Positions 26,770 through 35,416 of a stretch of DNA of 64,000 nt are shown piece by piece (position 1 is the first letter of the stretch; each line of letters opens with the position of its first letter). Source of the DNA: AAA044-D11 sp965268275. Lineage in GTDB: Bacteria; Actinomycetota; Actinomycetes; Nanopelagicales; Nanopelagicaceae. Under the pieces are notes generated by a model that worked only from the letters and a program-made list of their open reading frames with translations, was not told where the DNA came from and searched no databases. A program made the translations under genes and the position numbers. The stretch is from NCBI GenBank assembly GCA_965268275.1, contig OZ254168.1, positions 620,001 to 684,000 on the forward strand. Reading direction: 5' to 3'.

Positions 26770-28023
26770 ATGAAACCAATGTTTTCCCCGTTAGAGATTC
26801 GGAAAGATTTTCCAATCTTCTCCAAAGTCATGCGCGGTGGAAATCGTCTGGTGTATCTCGATAGTGGGGCGACAAGTCAGAAGCCCCGTCAGGTTTTGGA
26901 TGCTGAACGAAATTTTTATGAAAAGCACAATGCAGCCGTTCATCGAGGCGCACACCTATTGGCAGAAGAAGCGAGTATCGCCTACGAAGGCGCGCGACAG
27001 GTTCTTGCTGATTTCATTAACGCAGAGTTAGATGAAGTAATTTTCACAAAAAGCGCCACCGAAAGTATCAACGCTCTTGCATACTCTTTTGGTAACAGCG
27101 CAAATGGTTCTCGCTTCGCATTAAAACCAGGGGATCGAATTGTTGTCTCAGAAATAGAACATCACGCAAATCTGATTCCTTGGCAACAGTTGGCCAAGCG
27201 AACCGGCGCTGAATTAGTTTGGTTCTCTGTCGATTCTGAAGGTCGTTTAGATCAGGGCAATCTAGAAGAATTGATTAATCCATCTACGAAGATAGTTGCG
27301 ATTACTCATCAATCAAATGTGCTTGGAACAATAGTTCCACTGAAGGATATTGTTGCAAGAGCGCACGCAGTTGGCGCGGTTGTAATCCTTGATGCTTGTC
27401 AGTCGGCACCGCATTTTGCAATTGATGTAAAAGCACTGGGCATCGATTTTCTTGCCTTCTCTGCTCATAAAGCTCTGGGTCCAACTGGCATTGGAATTTT
27501 ATGGGGCAGAAGTGAGTTCCTGAATTCAATGGAGCCATTTTTGACTGGTGGATCGATGATTGAATCAGTAACAATGACAGAAGCTAAATGGGCGCCTTCA
27601 CCGAAGCGATTTGAAGCAGGAGTTCCTAATATGGCGCAAGCCGTTGGGTTCGCGGCTGCCATAAATTATTTGAATGAATTGGGAATGGATAACGTTGCAA
27701 AGCACGAGCACGATCTAACTGCTTACGCTCTCGAGAAATTCTTGCAACTAGATAAAGTAGAAGTAATAGGACCAAAGAACAATACTGATCGTGGTTCAGT
27801 CATATCTTTCACTATTGATGGAATTCATCCACATGATGTTGGACAGGTTCTTGATCAATATGGTGTCGCAGTTCGAACCGGTCACCACTGCGCATGGCCT
27901 CTTATGCGAAAGCTGGGACTCGTTGGAACTACTAGAGCTTCGTTCTATGTTTACAACGATGAGGCCGATGTCGACGTTCTAATTGATTCAATTCTTGAAG
28001 CCCAGAAATATTTTAAGGTTTAA
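26770..28023 (+). CDS. sufS: Cysteine desulfurase SufS
   Basis: Group II PLP-dependent cysteine desulfurase that supplies persulfide sulfur. PLP lysine in SAHKALGPTGIG, PLP-binding His in EIEHHAN, and active-site Cys in RTGHHCAWPL near residue 373. About 417 residues. Start could be TTG 26767 (just after the sufC stop) or ATG 26770; I chose the ATG. Partner sulfur acceptor is the SufU encoded next. Confidence 0.96.
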   Translation: MKPMFSPLEIRKDFPIFSKVMRGGNRLVYLDSGATSQKPRQVLDAERNFYEKHNAAVHRGAHLLAEEASIAYEGARQVLADFINAELDEVIFTKSATESINALAYSFGNSANGSRFALKPGDRIVVSEIEHHANLIPWQQLAKRTGAELVWFSVDSEGRLDQGNLEELINPSTKIVAITHQSNVLGTIVPLKDIVARAHAVGAVVILDACQSAPHFAIDVKALGIDFLAFSAHKALGPTGIGILWGRSEFLNSMEPFLTGGSMIESVTMTEAKWAPSPKRFEAGVPNMAQAVGFAAAINYLNELGMDNVAKHEHDLTAYALEKFLQLDKVEVIGPKNNTDRGSVISFTIDGIHPHDVGQVLDQYGVAVRTGHHCAWPLMRKLGLVGTTRASFYVYNDEADVDVLIDSILEAQKYFKV

Positions 28024-28024
28024 C

Positions 28025-28462
28025 ATGGAACTTGATTCGTTGTATCAAGAAGTGATTCTGGATCACTATAAACACCCTTTGAATAAGAAGTTGAACCCTA
28101 CTTTCACAGCGCAGGTCCATCACGTCAATCCCAGTTGTGGTGACGAGATCACATTGAATGTGAATATTTCTGACGGAATCGTCACTAGTGTTACTTGGGA
28201 AGGTGTTGGTTGCTCTATTTCGCAGGCGAGCACATCGATAGCAAGTGATTTGATGACTGGCAAGAATTTGGAAGAAGCGCTCAAGATTGTTGAATCCTTC
28301 TCGGACCTGATGAGCAGCAAGGGAACTATGGCTGGCGATGAAGATATTCTTGAAGATGGCGTTGCGTTAGCTGGTGTTTCGAAGTTCCCGGCTCGTATAA
28401 AATGTGCGCTATTAGGGTGGATGGCTTTTAAAGATGCAGCAATTCAGAGTTCGAAAAACTAA
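28025..28462 (+). CDS. sufU: Sulfur transfer protein SufU
   Basis: Zinc-dependent sulfurtransferase that takes persulfide from SufS. Three conserved cysteines are seen in NPSCGDEI, GCSISQAS and RIKCALLGW, with the conserved Asp in CGDE, the zinc site of SufU. Length 145. The frame extends upstream to 27983 inside sufS, but the ATG at 28025, just after the sufS stop, gives the family N-terminus (MELDSLYQEVILDHYKHP). Confidence 0.95.
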   Translation: MELDSLYQEVILDHYKHPLNKKLNPTFTAQVHHVNPSCGDEITLNVNISDGIVTSVTWEGVGCSISQASTSIASDLMTGKNLEEALKIVESFSDLMSSKGTMAGDEDILEDGVALAGVSKFPARIKCALLGWMAFKDAAIQSSKN

Positions 28463-28470
28463 GGAGAAAT

Positions 28471-28791
28471 ATGAGCAGCGCTAATACAACTTTGGATGAC
28501 ATAACCGAAGCCATGAAAGATGTGATTGATCCAGAATTAGGAATCAATGTAATCGATCTAGGTCTGGTTTATGACATGCGTCTTGATGAAAATAATGTTG
28601 CAATTTTAGATATGACGCTAACTTCTGCTGCCTGCCCACTGCAGGATGTGATTGAAGATCAGACTCACCAAGTTTTGGCTGATTTAACTTCAGATGTGAA
28701 AATCAATTGGGTTTGGATGCCACCTTGGGGCCCAGGAAAAATTTCTGATGATGGTCGCGAACAACTTCGGGCGATTGGGTTTACGGTCTAA
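28471..28791 (+). CDS. sufT: SufT/MIP18-type Fe-S maturation protein (DUF59)
   Basis: 106-residue DUF59 protein with the conserved DPELGINVIDLGLVYD motif and the reactive cysteine in SAACPLQD. Family members help deliver Fe-S clusters to target proteins. AAGGAG ribosome binding site precedes the ATG. Last gene of the suf operon. Confidence 0.92.
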   Translation: MSSANTTLDDITEAMKDVIDPELGINVIDLGLVYDMRLDENNVAILDMTLTSAACPLQDVIEDQTHQVLADLTSDVKINWVWMPPWGPGKISDDGREQLRAIGFTV

Positions 28792-28795
28792 CTAG

Positions 28796-30667
28796 GTGTC
28801 AATGCATGGCCAGTGGATGGCCTTGAGATCGATGAGTTCGGATCAATCGGTTAAGCACCAGAAGTTAAAGGCTGGAACACTAAAGAGAATATTTAGTTTT
28901 GCACTTCCGTATCGAAAATTTCTAACAATTTTCATTTTTACGGTTGTTATCGATGCAATCTTGGTTGTGGCCACACCGCTTTTATTGCGCTCGTTGGTTG
29001 ATGACGGCGTAGTTCCTGGTCGTCCGGACGTTGTTACAAGGCTTGCACTGATTGTCGCTGCGCTTGCTATAGCTGACGCGGCTTTCAGCATGTTAGGTAG
29101 ATGGTTTTCGAGTCGTATCGGTGAGGGTTTAATTTACGATCTTCGCAGTCAAGTTTTTGAACATGTCCAAAAGCAATCAATCGCATTCTTCACTAGAACA
29201 CAGACCGGCTCACTGATTTCGCGCATCAATAGCGATGTAATTGGTGCTCAGCAAGCATTTACATCAACACTTTCCGGGGTTGTTAGCAATTCGCTCACTC
29301 TGCTTTTGGTCGTAATCGCAATGCTGACATTATCTTGGCAGATAACGTTGGTCTCTTTGATCCTTCTTCCAGTTTTTATCATCCCAACTAAGTGGATTGG
29401 CAGAAAACTCGCAAATTACACCAGACAATCTTTTGATTTGAATGCCGAAATGTCTTCGACTATGACTGAACGATTCAACGTCTCGGGTGCACTTTTGGTT
29501 TTGCTTTACGGAGATCGGATAGCCGAAGGAAGCAATTTCCGAGGCAAAGCCCGACGGGTTGCAGACATGGGCATAAAGATTGCAATGCTCAACCGAGTTT
29601 TCTTCATCGCAATGACCTCGGTTGCGGCAATCGCTACTTCCTTCGCCTACGGAATCGGCGGGCACTTAGCGATCAACAAGGAAATTACAATAGGAACTTT
29701 GCTCGCAATAACTGCGCTTCTTGCTCGTCTTTATGGACCGCTAACTTCGCTTTCTAACATTCGAGTCGATGTTATGTCTGCGCTGGTTTCGTTTGAGCGA
29801 GTATTCGAAGTTTTGGATTTAGAGCCAATGGTTACTGATCCAGCCAATCCAAAATCTATCCCTCAAGCAATGCCAACAATCAAGTTTTCTAATGTTAGCT
29901 TCACCTATCCAAAAGCTAATGAGATATCCATCGCCTCTTTAGAAGGTGCATCAGTAGGAGAAGCGGACAAGAACGAATCTGTGTTAGCAGGAGTTTCCTT
30001 TACCTGTGAACCAGGAACGTTGACTGCAATCGTTGGCCCATCAGGAGCTGGTAAAAGCACAATCTCTGGCTTATTGCCAAGACTTTATGATGTAACAGAG
30101 GGCTCGATATCTATCAATGGTGTTGATATACGAGATACAACCATTTTAGAACTCAGATCACTAATCGGAATCGTCACTCAAGATTCTCATATGCTTCACG
30201 AGAGCATTGCCGAAAATCTTCGATATGCAAAAGTGAATGCCACAGAGAACGAAATGTGGACCGCATGCGATGCAGCGCAAATCGGTGAATTTATCCGAAC
30301 ACTTCCGAATGGTTTGGACACTGTTGTTGGCGAACGAGGCCACAGATTGTCTGGTGGCGAGAAACAGCGTTTAGCGATTGCTAGATTGTTGTTAAAGAAG
30401 CCTCAAATAGTTGTGTTGGATGAAGCAACTGCACATTTGGATTCCGAGAACGAAGCTTTGGTTCAAAACGCTCTTGCTTCGGCGCTATCAGGAAGAACAA
30501 GCATCGTTATTGCCCATCGACTGTCAACAATTGTTCATGCAGACCAGATCTTAGTTCTAGAGAATGGTCGAATAGTTGAATCTGGAAAACATGATGAACT
30601 GGTTGCCAAAGGCGGCTTATATTTCGACCTTTACCAAAGACAATCTCTTGGTTTCACGGAACAGTAA
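28796..30667 (+). CDS. ABC transporter, fused permease and ATPase
   Basis: 623-residue half-transporter of the exporter (MsbA/MDR-like) type. Six transmembrane segments lie at about 40-330; the ATPase domain has Walker A GPSGAGKST near 413-421, signature LSGGEKQR near 517 and Walker B VVLDEA near 540. About 20 extra residues separate the A-loop (FTYPKA) from the rest of the nucleotide-binding fold. It probably acts as a dimer. Substrate unknown; lipid or peptide export are both possible. The start may be GTG 28796 or ATG 28802, the latter with TAACTA seven bases upstream. The last 51 bases overlap the convergent SURF1 gene. Confidence 0.9.
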   Translation: MSMHGQWMALRSMSSDQSVKHQKLKAGTLKRIFSFALPYRKFLTIFIFTVVIDAILVVATPLLLRSLVDDGVVPGRPDVVTRLALIVAALAIADAAFSMLGRWFSSRIGEGLIYDLRSQVFEHVQKQSIAFFTRTQTGSLISRINSDVIGAQQAFTSTLSGVVSNSLTLLLVVIAMLTLSWQITLVSLILLPVFIIPTKWIGRKLANYTRQSFDLNAEMSSTMTERFNVSGALLVLLYGDRIAEGSNFRGKARRVADMGIKIAMLNRVFFIAMTSVAAIATSFAYGIGGHLAINKEITIGTLLAITALLARLYGPLTSLSNIRVDVMSALVSFERVFEVLDLEPMVTDPANPKSIPQAMPTIKFSNVSFTYPKANEISIASLEGASVGEADKNESVLAGVSFTCEPGTLTAIVGPSGAGKSTISGLLPRLYDVTEGSISINGVDIRDTTILELRSLIGIVTQDSHMLHESIAENLRYAKVNATENEMWTACDAAQIGEFIRTLPNGLDTVVGERGHRLSGGEKQRLAIARLLLKKPQIVVLDEATAHLDSENEALVQNALASALSGRTSIVIAHRLSTIVHADQILVLENGRIVESGKHDELVAKGGLYFDLYQRQSLGFTEQ

Positions 30668-31351
30668 GAATCTTCCAATAATCGCAAGAAGCGCGAAGGC
30701 CAACCATTGAATTCCATATGCGTAATGAGGGCCATTCGATAGTTCTGGTAATTCAATTTCGGTTAGCGGTTTGACCTTTCCATCAGGACTTCCAAGTAGA
30801 TCCAAATAATAAGGATTCGCATCCACGCCTTGAAGTTTGGCAATTGATTCGGGCTTTTCACTCGATGCTCTTGTTACAAAGAAAGAGCCTTGAAGTTGGC
30901 GGCTTAAGTTTTCAGATCTGATGCGAGCGGTTATTTCTAAGTTTCCACTTGCAACTGGTTCAACAACTGGTGGGGTAGCGGCGTTAGGGCCGGCTGCAAC
31001 CCAGCCACGGTCTACCCAGAAATTTTCACCATTCGCTGCTCTGAACAAGGTCAGAACTTCAAAACCAAACTTTCCTTCATAATAACGATTGCGAACAAGT
31101 TCTTGTTTATCTTTAGAAAAACTGCCCTGCAGGGTCACTTTGCGCCATTGACTACTGACGGGATTTAGGTTTTCAATGTCAGACATAGTAAGACTAGGCA
31201 ACTCTAGGTTGGATGCAATGATTTTATTTGTTGCCGATTGACTCAATCCTCTACTAAATTGCCAATGGGCAGCGAATAAACATCCCGCAACTAAAGCTAG
31301 TGCTACGAAACTTTGGAGCAGTGAGGCCGGATTAAAAAAGCGTTTCAACAA
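30617..31351 (-). CDS. SURF1-family cytochrome oxidase assembly protein
   Basis: 244 residues with a transmembrane segment at each end (about 10-28 and 215-232) and an extracytoplasmic domain between them containing the family's WRKVTLQG and WVDRGWV-type motifs. SURF1 assists heme A insertion into cytochrome c oxidase subunit I, matching ctaA in this window. It lies one base downstream of the DUF3099 gene on the same strand. Its C-terminal 17 codons overlap the end of the ABC transporter gene in antisense. Confidence 0.88.
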   Translation of the reverse strand: MLKRFFNPASLLQSFVALALVAGCLFAAHWQFSRGLSQSATNKIIASNLELPSLTMSDIENLNPVSSQWRKVTLQGSFSKDKQELVRNRYYEGKFGFEVLTLFRAANGENFWVDRGWVAAGPNAATPPVVEPVASGNLEITARIRSENLSRQLQGSFFVTRASSEKPESIAKLQGVDANPYYLDLLGSPDGKVKPLTEIELPELSNGPHYAYGIQWLAFALLAIIGRFLLFRETKRLSLVKVEI

Positions 31352-31648
31352 TTAGTTGCTTCCGATTTCCTTCGGACCTTTGTTCAGCACAGTGGCTTGG
31401 CCCTTAATACTTTCGCGACCCGCATTAGCGACGACAACGGCTATGTATGGAAGCACTACTGCGCCAAACAATGCAATCCACCGATATGGGCTGGGCAGAA
31501 CAACAGCGAGAATAAAGCAGGCAGTTCTAATCATCATCGAAATAAAATATTTACGTGCCCGTGAGGATTGATCGACCGAAAGTGGTTGGCCTACATTAGA
31601 AATTGAAGCCGAAACGGATTTCGCAGGACCCTCTGGAGTTGATGCCAT
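31352..31648 (-). CDS. DUF3099 small membrane protein
   Basis: 98 residues with two hydrophobic segments (about 38-55 and 60-76) and a hydrophilic N-terminal third, matching actinobacterial DUF3099 proteins. Function unknown. It is co-transcribed with the SURF1 gene, and its promoter is divergent from that of fabG; both are of the leaderless type. Confidence 0.75.
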   Translation of the reverse strand: MASTPEGPAKSVSASISNVGQPLSVDQSSRARKYFISMMIRTACFILAVVLPSPYRWIALFGAVVLPYIAVVVANAGRESIKGQATVLNKGPKEIGSN

Positions 31649-31654
31649 AGGTGA

Positions 31655-31660
31655 ACTCTA
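31655..31660 (-). promoter_or_regulatory. -10 element of the DUF3099-SURF1 unit, leaderless type
   Basis: On the minus strand TAGAGT, exactly six bases, then ATG at 31648. No Shine-Dalgarno sequence. Confidence 0.55.
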
Positions 31661-31725
31661 TGCGGATGAGCAGAAAATATCGCGCTGGCTTCAGTGTGGA
31701 TATCTGGCTACGCAGTAGTAACAGG

Positions 31726-31731
31726 TAAGTT
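31726..31731 (+). promoter_or_regulatory. -10 element of fabG-fabI, leaderless type
   Basis: TAAGTT followed by six bases (TCTCCT) and ATG at 31738. The CTCCT is not a ribosome binding site in this orientation. Confidence 0.55.
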
Positions 31732-31737
31732 TCTCCT

Positions 31738-32451
31738 ATGACTTCTGATTCAAAAGTTGCTTTAATTACGGGCGGCAACCGGGGAATTGGCCTTGCGATA
31801 GCGAAGAAGTTTAAGTCCGATGGCTACCAGGTTGTTATTACCCATCGCTCAGGTTCTGCGCCCGATGGTTTTGAATCGGTAATTATGGATGTTGCAGATT
31901 CCGAAAGTGTTAATGCGGCTGTTTCAAGTATCGAAGCAAAATTCGGCAAGATAGATATTCTGGTTGCCAATGCCGGAATAACTAAAGATGGCTTAGTAAT
32001 GCGCATGAGCGATGAAGATTTTGATTCAGTGATTAATACAAATTTAAACGGTGCTTTCAGAGTAGCCCGCGCCTGTACTAGAGGAATGATGAAACAGAAA
32101 TCGGGGCGAATGATATTTATCGGATCAGTAGTTGGAATGCTGGGCTCGGCGGGTCAAGTGAATTATGCGGCGACGAAAAGTGGACTGATCGGAATGGCGA
32201 GAAGTTTTGCTCGCGAACTTGGCAGCCGTGGAATCACGGCGAATGTGGTTGCTCCGGGATTTGTAGAAACCGAGATGACTGCAGTTCTTGATGAAAAGCG
32301 TAAATCGGAAATCAGCGCTGCGGTTCCGCTTGGGAGATTTAGTTCGGCAGATGAAATTGCAGGAGTAGTAGCGTTCTTGGCATCACAAGAGGCGAGTTAC
32401 ATAACCGGCGCTGTTATTCCGGTTGATGGTGGTTTAGGAATGGGGCACTAA
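31738..32451 (+). CDS. fabG: 3-oxoacyl-[ACP] reductase
   Basis: Short-chain dehydrogenase of 237 residues that reduces 3-ketoacyl-ACP with NADPH in fatty acid elongation. Cofactor motif TGGNRGIG near 11-18, NAG near 80-82, catalytic Ser in GSVVG and the YxxxK pair in YAATKSG. The C-terminus (ITGAVIPVDGGLGMGH) is typical. fabI follows with the stop overlapping its start, the MabA-InhA arrangement of mycobacteria and Streptomyces. Confidence 0.93.
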   Translation: MTSDSKVALITGGNRGIGLAIAKKFKSDGYQVVITHRSGSAPDGFESVIMDVADSESVNAAVSSIEAKFGKIDILVANAGITKDGLVMRMSDEDFDSVINTNLNGAFRVARACTRGMMKQKSGRMIFIGSVVGMLGSAGQVNYAATKSGLIGMARSFARELGSRGITANVVAPGFVETEMTAVLDEKRKSEISAAVPLGRFSSADEIAGVVAFLASQEASYITGAVIPVDGGLGMGH

Positions 32452-33224
32452 TGGGAGTTCTGGCTGGCAAGAATATTTTGGTGACAGGAGTTTTAACAGA
32501 ATCCTCAATCGCTTTTCATATTGCCAGAATCGCTCAAGAAGAAGGCGCAAATGTTCTGCTGACCTCTTTCGGTCGAGCACTAAGTATTACAAATCGGATA
32601 GCAACCAGATTGCCTAAGCCCGCTCCTGTTCTGGAACTGGATGTCACAAGTGTTGAACATTTAGATCGTCTGGCTTCGTTAGTTAAAGAGCATCTGCCAC
32701 ATCTAGATGGAGTTGTGCACTCAATTGGTTTTGCGCCTGAGGCTGCTCTTGGTGGAAATTTTTTAAACACTTCATGGGAAGATGTTGCAACTGCTGTTCA
32801 CGTTTCCACATTCTCATATAAATCTTTAGCGATGGCTTGTAAGCCGCTTTTCAATAAGGAATCGGGTGCTTCAATTGTTGGCCTTACTTTCGACGCAACA
32901 GTTGCCTGGCCAAAATATGACTGGATGGGCGTAGCTAAAGCAGGCTTGGAATCCGCAAACCGATATTTGGCGCGAGATCTCGGTCCAGAAAATATTCGCT
33001 GCAACTTAATTGCGGCCGGACCCATCAAAACTATGGCAGCTAAATCGATTCCCGGATTCCAAGAATTCGAAGATGTTTGGAATGAAAGAGCTCCATTGTT
33101 CTGGGATGTCGCGGATCCAGTCCCGGCAGCCCAAGGGGCAGTAGCTCTACTCTCGCCATTTTTCCCAAAAACTACAGGTGAAATCATCCATGTAGATGGG
33201 GGAGTTCACGCAATCGGTAGCTGA
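32451..33224 (+). CDS. fabI: Enoyl-[ACP] reductase, InhA/FabI type
   Basis: NADH-dependent enoyl-ACP reductase completing the fatty acid elongation cycle. 257 residues: nucleotide-binding GVLTESSIAF near 13-22, SIGFAP near 92-97 (the InhA Ser94 region), and the catalytic Tyr and Lys in YDWMGVAKAGLES. C-terminus (GEIIHVDGGVHAIG) is typical. It shares a base overlap with fabG. Confidence 0.95.
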   Translation: MGVLAGKNILVTGVLTESSIAFHIARIAQEEGANVLLTSFGRALSITNRIATRLPKPAPVLELDVTSVEHLDRLASLVKEHLPHLDGVVHSIGFAPEAALGGNFLNTSWEDVATAVHVSTFSYKSLAMACKPLFNKESGASIVGLTFDATVAWPKYDWMGVAKAGLESANRYLARDLGPENIRCNLIAAGPIKTMAAKSIPGFQEFEDVWNERAPLFWDVADPVPAAQGAVALLSPFFPKTTGEIIHVDGGVHAIGS

Positions 33225-33248
33225 TTTCGGGATACCGAGATCCTGGGG

Positions 33249-33398
33249 TAACCTTGCGCAATCAAGTGGAGCTAGTCGCTCCCACCTTTATTGCTTCGGC
33301 GAATAGGTCATTACAGGTTTTTTGAACCTGCATTTGCGACTGTCTTCACCTGTTTCTACTGAACTTCATTAGAAGCGATTAACCAGGGGGGAGAAGTT
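33249..33398 (+). promoter_or_regulatory. infC leader region with two hairpins
   Basis: A possible -10 (TAACCT 33249-33254) precedes a leader of about 140 bases. Hairpin 1 is 33266-33285 (GTGG-AGC stem, one bulged C). Hairpin 2 is 33314-33330 (CAGGTT with AACCTG, 5-base loop). Hairpin 2 lacks a T-run after it, so it is not a simple terminator. infC-rpmI-rplT operons in other bacteria are controlled by IF3 and L20 through their leaders; this structure may serve that purpose. Confidence 0.4.
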
Positions 33399-33992
33399 AT
33401 CAGCACTGAACCAAGAATCAACGATCGGATTCGCGTTCCGCAAGTTCGTCTGATTGGTTTTTCTGGTGAGCAAGTAGGCGTAGTCGATATCGATACTGCA
33501 TTAAAGATGGCAGATGAAGTCGGTTTAGATCTCGTCGAGATTGCACCAGAAGCCCAACCTCCAGTTTGCAAAGTGATGGATTTCGGTAAATACAAATACG
33601 AAATCGCACAAAAAGCTCGTGAGGCTAGACAGAACCAGACACATATTGTTGTCAAGGAAATGCGGTTACGACCAAAGATTGAGCCACATGATTACGAAAC
33701 AAAGAAAACACATATCGAACGTTTTCTAAAGGGTGGCGACAAGGTTAAGGTGACAATTCAATTCCGAGGACGTGAGCAAGCAAGACCAGAGATCGGTTAC
33801 CGCTTACTTATGAAACTCGCAGAAGAATTATCAGAGGTAGCTTTCGTTGAATTTGCGCCAAAGCAAGAGGGACGAAATATGACAATGGTTTTAGGAACGA
33901 ATGTAAAGAAGGGTCAGTCAGTTTCGCAGCAAAAAGCCGCGAAGGCAGCTAGCCGCAAGAAAGAAGCAGTAGAAGAAGTAACCGAAGCTTAA
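33399..33992 (+). CDS. infC: Translation initiation factor IF-3, ATC start codon
   Basis: IF3 binds the 30S subunit, keeps it apart from 50S and checks the start codon. 197 residues: N-domain (RINDRIRVPQVRLIG) and C-domain (VKEMRLRPKIEPHDYETK, KVKVTIQFRGRE). The start is ATC at 33399, preceded by GGGGGGAG (33386-33393) at proper spacing. Between the in-frame TGA at 33360 and residue 37 there is no ATG, GTG or TTG, while the residues after ATC (ISTEPRIND) are the conserved family N-terminus. Non-AUG starts in infC are used for IF3 autoregulation in E. coli (AUU). Confidence 0.93.
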   Translation: MSTEPRINDRIRVPQVRLIGFSGEQVGVVDIDTALKMADEVGLDLVEIAPEAQPPVCKVMDFGKYKYEIAQKAREARQNQTHIVVKEMRLRPKIEPHDYETKKTHIERFLKGGDKVKVTIQFRGREQARPEIGYRLLMKLAEELSEVAFVEFAPKQEGRNMTMVLGTNVKKGQSVSQQKAAKAASRKKEAVEEVTEA

Positions 33993-34028
33993 AAAGTTTT
34001 AGTAAACAACTAACTGGGAGGTTAGCGA

Positions 34029-34226
34029 ATGCCAAAGATGAAAACCCATAGTGGTGCGAAGAAGAGGTTCCGTTTAACTGGAACTGGCAAAATCATGCAC
34101 GAGCGTGCAGGCAAGCGCCACCTTCTCGAACACAAATCATCTCGTGTAACACGTCGTCTTAGCGGCGATTCAGTAGCTAAGGCACCAAACTCATTCACCG
34201 CCAAGCGCATGCTCGGCTTGAAGTAA
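34029..34226 (+). CDS. rpmI: 50S ribosomal protein L35
   Basis: Small basic ribosomal protein of 65 residues with the family start MPKMKTHSGAKKRFRLTG and the HLLEHKSS segment. GGGAGG ribosome binding site. It lies between infC and rplT in the universally conserved infC-rpmI-rplT operon. Confidence 0.97.
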   Translation: MPKMKTHSGAKKRFRLTGTGKIMHERAGKRHLLEHKSSRVTRRLSGDSVAKAPNSFTAKRMLGLK

Positions 34227-34242
34227 CAGGAAGGAATAAACC

Positions 34243-34605
34243 ATGGCAAGAGTAAAACGTGGCGTTCACGCCGCAAAGAAGCGTCGCACAACACTAGAGC
34301 GCGCAGCCGGATATCGTGGTCAACGTTCCCGTCTGTTCTCAAAAGCTAAAGAGCAAGTTACTCACTCACTTGTTTACGCATTCAATGATCGTAAAGATAA
34401 GAAAGGCGATTTCCGTCGTCTTTGGATTCAACGCATCAATGCAGGAACACGTGCAAACGGTATGACTTACAACCGTTTCATCCAAGGTCTAAAGAGTGCC
34501 GGTGTTGAAGTCGATCGCCGCATTCTCTCCGAGCTTGCAACTAATGACCCAGCTGCATTTGCTGCTTTAGTTGAAGTGGCTCGCAAGCACGTCGTAAATG
34601 CCTAA
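34243..34605 (+). CDS. rplT: 50S ribosomal protein L20
   Basis: Early-assembly 23S rRNA-binding protein of 120 residues. The basic N-terminus (ARVKRGVHAAKKRR) and RLWIQRINAGTRANGMTYN are diagnostic. In many bacteria L20 represses this operon by binding its leader. AGGAAG ribosome binding site. The last seven bases overlap the next gene. Confidence 0.97.
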   Translation: MARVKRGVHAAKKRRTTLERAAGYRGQRSRLFSKAKEQVTHSLVYAFNDRKDKKGDFRRLWIQRINAGTRANGMTYNRFIQGLKSAGVEVDRRILSELATNDPAAFAALVEVARKHVVNA

Positions 34606-35404
34606 TAACCAAATTACGAGCCTTCAATCTCCGCATGTTGCGAGAGTGAAGGCTCTTTTGGGTTCTCGTGGTAAAAAAATTCGCACAACCGAACGCGAGT
34701 TCATCGCTGATGGAATTCAGAGTGTCCGTGAAGTTTTGGCCCCAAGTTTTGAAGATGCACCAGCCTTAATCCATATTTATGTAACTGAAAAAGGTTACAT
34801 AAAATTACAGGCCGAGATTGATAACACGGTTCTTGAAAGCGCTCCAATTGTTCATGTTTCAGATGCCGTGATGGATGAGATGGCTGAAACCGAATCACCA
34901 CAAGGAATTCTTGCGCTCTGTAAGTTCACGGAAATTACGCTCTATAAACTGAAGCAACGACAGGCAAAGAAGATCGCTTATTTCTGGGAGATTCAAGATC
35001 CAGGTAATTCTGGAACCGTGATCAGAACAGCTGAAGCGCTTGGCTTTGATGCAGTGGTTTTCTCAAAGAATAGCGTCGATGTTTATTCTCCAAAGACCGT
35101 CAGGGCAACCGTTGGTGCACTGTGGCATATTCCGGTTGTCGAAAATATCGAAGTTGAAGAGCTTATGAAATTCGCTAGTGACGAAGACTTTTCGACAGTG
35201 GCATTCGCTGGAGATGGTTCAGGATCTATTCTTGCGCTGGAAAAGAGCGATAAAACAATTCTCATCTTTGGCAACGAGGCCCGAGGACTTCCAGAGATAT
35301 CTGGTCTATCGGCTCGAGTTTCTATTCCCATGAGGGGCAAATCAGAAAGTTTAAATGTGGCTAGTGCAGCCGCAATCGCGATGTTTGAGGTTGGAATTCG
35401 GTAG
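34598..35404 (+). CDS. SPOUT-class rRNA/tRNA 2'-O-methyltransferase (TrmH/SpoU family)
   Basis: 268-residue S-adenosylmethionine-dependent RNA methyltransferase. An N-terminal substrate-binding region (HVARVKALLGSRGKK) is followed by the knotted SPOUT domain: motif 1 IQDPGNSGTVIRTAE near 132-146, motif 2 FGNEARGLPE near 223-232 and motif 3 IPMRGKSESLNVASA near 242-256. Exact target is unknown. It overlaps rplT by eight bases and precedes pheS, a common actinobacterial order. Confidence 0.9.
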   Translation: MPNNQITSLQSPHVARVKALLGSRGKKIRTTEREFIADGIQSVREVLAPSFEDAPALIHIYVTEKGYIKLQAEIDNTVLESAPIVHVSDAVMDEMAETESPQGILALCKFTEITLYKLKQRQAKKIAYFWEIQDPGNSGTVIRTAEALGFDAVVFSKNSVDVYSPKTVRATVGALWHIPVVENIEVEELMKFASDEDFSTVAFAGDGSGSILALEKSDKTILIFGNEARGLPEISGLSARVSIPMRGKSESLNVASAAAIAMFEVGIR

Positions 35405-35416
35405 GATTTCGGCATT

